NCBI RefSeq assembly: GCF_023652955.1
Contig: NZ_JAKLOY010000001.1
Span: 1,178,001 to 1,242,000, forward strand
DNA length: 64,000 nucleotides
From: Geomonas sp. Red32
Lineage (GTDB): Bacteria; Desulfobacterota; Desulfuromonadia; Geobacterales; Geobacteraceae
Direction: 5' to 3'
In this document: piece after piece, positions 61,274 to 64,000 of the stretch
Numbering within the stretch: position 1 is the stretch's first letter
Layout: each line of letters begins with the position of its first letter
Notes under the pieces: model-generated
Told to the model about the DNA's origin: nothing
Seen by the model: only the letters and a program-made list of their open reading frames with translations
Databases searched by the model: none
Made by a program: the position numbers and the translations under genes

Positions 61274-63610
61274 ATGAAACTGCTTCACAACCTGAACCCT
61301 CCCCAGAAGGAGGCGGTGCTCCACGGGGAAGGGCCGCTCCTCATCCTCGCCGGCGCCGGCTCCGGCAAGACCCGCGTCATCGTCCACCGCATCGCCTACC
61401 TCATCCACGAACGCGGCATCCCCCCCTGGCAGATCCTCGCGGTCACCTTCACCAACAAGGCGGCCGGCGAGATGCGGGAGAGGATCCTCGACATGGTTGG
61501 CTCGGCGGAGGTTCCGTTCATCTCCACCTTCCATTCCAGCTGCGCCCGCTTCTTGCGCCACGATATCCACCACCTGGGCTACGCATCCAACTTCGCCATC
61601 TACGACGACAAGGACTGCGAGCGCCTTCTCAAGGAGGTGGCCGGTGAGCTCCTCTTGGACGAGAAACGCTACCCGGTGAAGGCGCTCTCGGCGGCCATCG
61701 ACGAGTTCAAGAACTCGGGATGCCTCCCCGGCGACGCCCCGACCGGCACCCCCTACCAGGCCACCATCGCCCGGGTCTACGCCAATTACCAGGATCGCCT
61801 CAAGCGCTGCAACGCGGTGGACTTCGGCGATCTGCTTCTCCTCACCGTCCGCCTCTTCGAGGAGCATCCGGACGTCCTCTCCCGCTACCAGCAGCGCTAC
61901 CAGTGGATCATGGTGGACGAGTACCAGGACACCAACGCGGTCCAGTACCGGCTGGTCCGCCAGCTCGCCGGGGAGCGGAGAAACCTCTGCGTGGTCGGGG
62001 ACGACGACCAGTCGATCTACGGCTGGCGAGGCGCCGATATCCGCAACATCCTGGAGTTCGAGAAGGATTTTCCCGGCGTCAAGGTGGTGAAGCTCGAGCA
62101 GAATTACCGCTCCTCCCGCAACATCCTCGACTCGGCCTGGAACGTGGTGGAGAAAAACCGCGGCAGAAAGCCCAAGCGCCTTTGGACCGACAACCCGGAA
62201 GGGGAGCAGATCCACTACCGGACGCTCCCCAACGAGTGGGAGGAGGCCCGCCTGCTCTGCCGGGAGACGGCCCGCTTCCTGGAGGAGGGGGGGACTCTCT
62301 CGGACGTGGCGGTCTTCTACCGCACCAACGCCCAGTCCCGCGTCATCGAGGACGCCATGGTGGCGGCCAGCATCCCCTACCACATGGTGGGCGGGGTCCG
62401 TTTCTACGCCCGCCTCGAGATCAAGGACATCCTCGCCTACCTGAAGGTGCTCGACAACCCGGCCGACGAGGTGTCCCTGAAAAGGATCATCAACACCCCG
62501 CCCCGCGGCATCGGCGCCGCTACCGTCCAGCGCATCTCGGAGTACGCCTCCCAGCGTGAGGTCTCCTTCTATGCCGCCATGATGGAGGCCGCCACCGGGA
62601 CGCTCCTCTCCGGCGCGGCCCGCAACAAGGTGACCGCCTTCGCGGTGGAATTGAAGGGGTACCGGGAGCTGACGGAGAAGCTCCCGCTCGACGAGCTGAC
62701 CGCCGCCATCATCCAGGACACCGGCTACCTGGCGCGCCTGAAGTCGCAGCGAACCGACGAGGCCCGGGAGCGGATCGAGAACCTCCAGGAGCTCGTCACC
62801 GCCATGCAGGTCTTCGAGGCGGGGCCCGGCGAGAAGGGGCTCGCCCCCTTCCTCGAGCAGGTGGCGCTGGTCTCCGACCTCGAGGAGGTGGGGGAGGGGA
62901 AGAAGTCCTCGGTCACCATGATGACGCTCCACTCCGCGAAGGGGCTCGAGTTCCCGCTGGTCTTCATGATCGGCATGGAGGAGCGCCTCTTCCCGCACCT
63001 GCGTTCGCTGGAGGATCCTTCCCAGATGGAGGAGGAGCGGAGGCTTTGCTACGTCGGGATGACCCGGGCCAAGAAGCGCCTCTTCCTCACCAACGTGAGG
63101 AGGCGCCACATCTTCGGGCAGGAGCAGATGAACCCGCCGGCCCGCTTCCTGCGCGACATCCCGGCGGAGCTTCTCGACCAGGCCGACGAACTCCAGCAGT
63201 ACCAGCAACAGCGCTCCTTCGGCTACCAGGAGCCGGCCTACAGCTATGACGGCGACCGCGGCACCTCCTTCCGGGAGCCCGCCTCCTCGCGCGGCGGCTC
63301 TTTCCGCGAGCCGGAAGCCCCCCGCGGCGCTTTCCAGCACCCCCAGCAGGCTCCGCCCCCCCCCTCCCACAACCTCGCCTCGCTCTTCGAGGAGGAGATG
63401 GAGCCGGAGGCGGACAACGAGGTCCGCATGGTCCCCGAGCATCACGAGGACGGCGTCTTCATCGGGATGCGGGTGCGCCACGCCCAGTTCGGACGGGGGA
63501 CCATCCGCAAGATCGAGGGGGAGGGGGACAACCAGAAGGTGATCGTCTGGTTCAACTCGATCGGCCCCAAGAAGCTCCTGGTCCGCTTCGCCGGGCTGGA
63601 GAGGGATTGA
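61274..63610 (+). CDS. pcrA: UvrD/PcrA-family DNA helicase
   Basis: A 778-residue superfamily 1A helicase. Motif Q/I: LNPPQKEAVLH and LAGAGSGKTRVI; Ia TFTNKAAGEMR; II MVDEYQDTN; III VVGDDDQSIYGWRGA; IV QNYRSS; V MTLHSAKGLEF; VI RRLCYVGMTRAKKRLFL. A Pro/Gln-rich linker (about 650-710) leads to the C-terminal Tudor-like RNA-polymerase-binding module (GMRVRHAQFGRGTI). It unwinds DNA in excision repair and clears RecA or RNA polymerase, complementing uvrA and mfd in the window. pdxA begins 31 bases after its stop. Confidence 0.95.
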   Translation: MKLLHNLNPPQKEAVLHGEGPLLILAGAGSGKTRVIVHRIAYLIHERGIPPWQILAVTFTNKAAGEMRERILDMVGSAEVPFISTFHSSCARFLRHDIHHLGYASNFAIYDDKDCERLLKEVAGELLLDEKRYPVKALSAAIDEFKNSGCLPGDAPTGTPYQATIARVYANYQDRLKRCNAVDFGDLLLLTVRLFEEHPDVLSRYQQRYQWIMVDEYQDTNAVQYRLVRQLAGERRNLCVVGDDDQSIYGWRGADIRNILEFEKDFPGVKVVKLEQNYRSSRNILDSAWNVVEKNRGRKPKRLWTDNPEGEQIHYRTLPNEWEEARLLCRETARFLEEGGTLSDVAVFYRTNAQSRVIEDAMVAASIPYHMVGGVRFYARLEIKDILAYLKVLDNPADEVSLKRIINTPPRGIGAATVQRISEYASQREVSFYAAMMEAATGTLLSGAARNKVTAFAVELKGYRELTEKLPLDELTAAIIQDTGYLARLKSQRTDEARERIENLQELVTAMQVFEAGPGEKGLAPFLEQVALVSDLEEVGEGKKSSVTMMTLHSAKGLEFPLVFMIGMEERLFPHLRSLEDPSQMEEERRLCYVGMTRAKKRLFLTNVRRRHIFGQEQMNPPARFLRDIPAELLDQADELQQYQQQRSFGYQEPAYSYDGDRGTSFREPASSRGGSFREPEAPRGAFQHPQQAPPPPSHNLASLFEEEMEPEADNEVRMVPEHHEDGVFIGMRVRHAQFGRGTIRKIEGEGDNQKVIVWFNSIGPKKLLVRFAGLERD

Positions 63611-63641
63611 CGGCGGGTAGCCCGCCGGGAGGAGAAGATAG

Positions 63642-64000
63642 ATGGATAAACCGGTGATTGCGGTGACCATGGGGGACCCGAGCGGGATCGGCCCCGAGAT
63701 CATCGCCGCTGCCCTGGCCGACCCCGCGGTAGCCTCCCTGGCCCGACCGCTGGTGCTCGGCGACCGCCAGGCCATGGAGCGCGGGATCGAGGCGGCCGGG
63801 GTCTCCCTCGTCATCGAGAGCCTGGACGGCACCCTTCCCCCCGCCGCCCCCGCCCCGGGCGTCCTCTACCTTAGGGAGCTCTCCCACTTAGCCGCTGCCG
63901 ACATGGTCTACGGCCGTCCCACCCCCGCGGGGGGCGACGCCTGTTTCCGCTACATCTGCGAGGCCGCCCGTCTCTGCCTGGAGGGGGAAGCCGCCGCCAT
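63642..64000 (+). CDS. pdxA: 4-hydroxythreonine-4-phosphate dehydrogenase (N-terminal part)
   Basis: The gene runs off the right edge; 119 codons are visible. MDKPVIAVTMGDPSGIGPEI is the PdxA signature opening, followed by LARPLVLGDRQAMERGIEAAG and VYGRPTPAGGDACFRYICEA, where the PTxxGG pattern is family-typical. The enzyme oxidises 4-phosphohydroxy-L-threonine in the DXP-dependent pyridoxal-phosphate pathway. GGAGG lies nine bases before the ATG; close spacing suggests co-transcription with pcrA. Confidence 0.93.
   Translation, partial: MDKPVIAVTMGDPSGIGPEIIAAALADPAVASLARPLVLGDRQAMERGIEAAGVSLVIESLDGTLPPAAPAPGVLYLRELSHLAAADMVYGRPTPAGGDACFRYICEAARLCLEGEAAA

Overview
The window reads as a GC-rich chromosomal segment of a Geobacter-type deltaproteobacterium (Desulfuromonadota, Geobacteraceae or a close relative). 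The strongest pointers are a nine-haem CbcL-type inner-membrane cytochrome, a single-chain pyruvate:ferredoxin oxidoreductase, an FprA flavodiiron protein, two Geobacter-style methyl-accepting chemotaxis proteins, a DUF4388 protein next to a PilT ATPase, and families of G/C-run intergenic palindromes. Genes are dense and on both strands, and most have clear Shine-Dalgarno sites. The species is an inference; no rRNA is present to confirm it.

Layout. 1-2.9 kb is an accessory patch: a truncated ParB-like gene, a single-strand (HUH/Y1) transposase with a DnaA-like tail, a RelE/Phd-type toxin-antitoxin pair with a palindromic operator, and a 150-bp relic of the site-2 protease gene rseP lying between two G/C-run palindromes. 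2.9-10.3 kb (minus strand) holds a chemoreceptor, two parvulin-type periplasmic folding factors and mfd. 10.4-14.1 kb has a small unknown gene, tRNA-Ser, SRP RNA and the dnaX-ybaB-recR set. 14.2-18.1 kb has nifJ/por and a cold-shock gene with its own promoter, a leader beginning in a hairpin, and a terminator. 18.2-26.9 kb has a pentapeptide-repeat protein, uvrA, a small zinc ribbon with an apparent frameshift, a lipoprotein, a methyltransferase, SrkA kinase, shikimate kinase and a PilZ protein. 27.0-33.8 kb is a run of envelope proteins of unknown function, including an HEXXH lipoprotein overlapping a rhomboid-like protein with no catalytic serine, two Ala/Pro-rich proteins, and a lytic transglycosylase.

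33.9-48.4 kb has yceH, a PilT paralogue, a DUF4388 regulator, a TraF/FadL-like barrel, a class A penicillin-binding protein, HU, a DEAD-box RNA helicase, a flavodiiron protein and priA. 48.5-53.4 kb (minus strand) has cbcL, a B12-type radical SAM protein and its overlapping partner. 53.6-57.0 kb has glmU-glmS. 57.3-64 kb has a fibronectin-III-like protein, a palindrome-rich non-coding block, a second chemoreceptor, a four-helix-bundle gene whose start abuts inverted GGGAC repeats, a UvrD/PcrA helicase and the start of pdxA.

Functional themes are DNA repair and replication (mfd, uvrA, recR, dnaX, priA, pcrA), envelope construction (glmU, glmS, PBP1A, transglycosylase, PPIases), low-potential electron flow (NifJ, CbcL, FprA) and surface behaviour (two MCPs, PilT, PilZ, DUF4388). 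I saw no CRISPR array, prophage or recognisable new defence system. The most unusual items are the GGGAC repeat/four-helix-bundle unit, the A9 slippery run followed by a stop in dnaX, the rseP relic between palindromes, the uncharacterised envelope clusters, and the palindrome-rich block at 58 kb.
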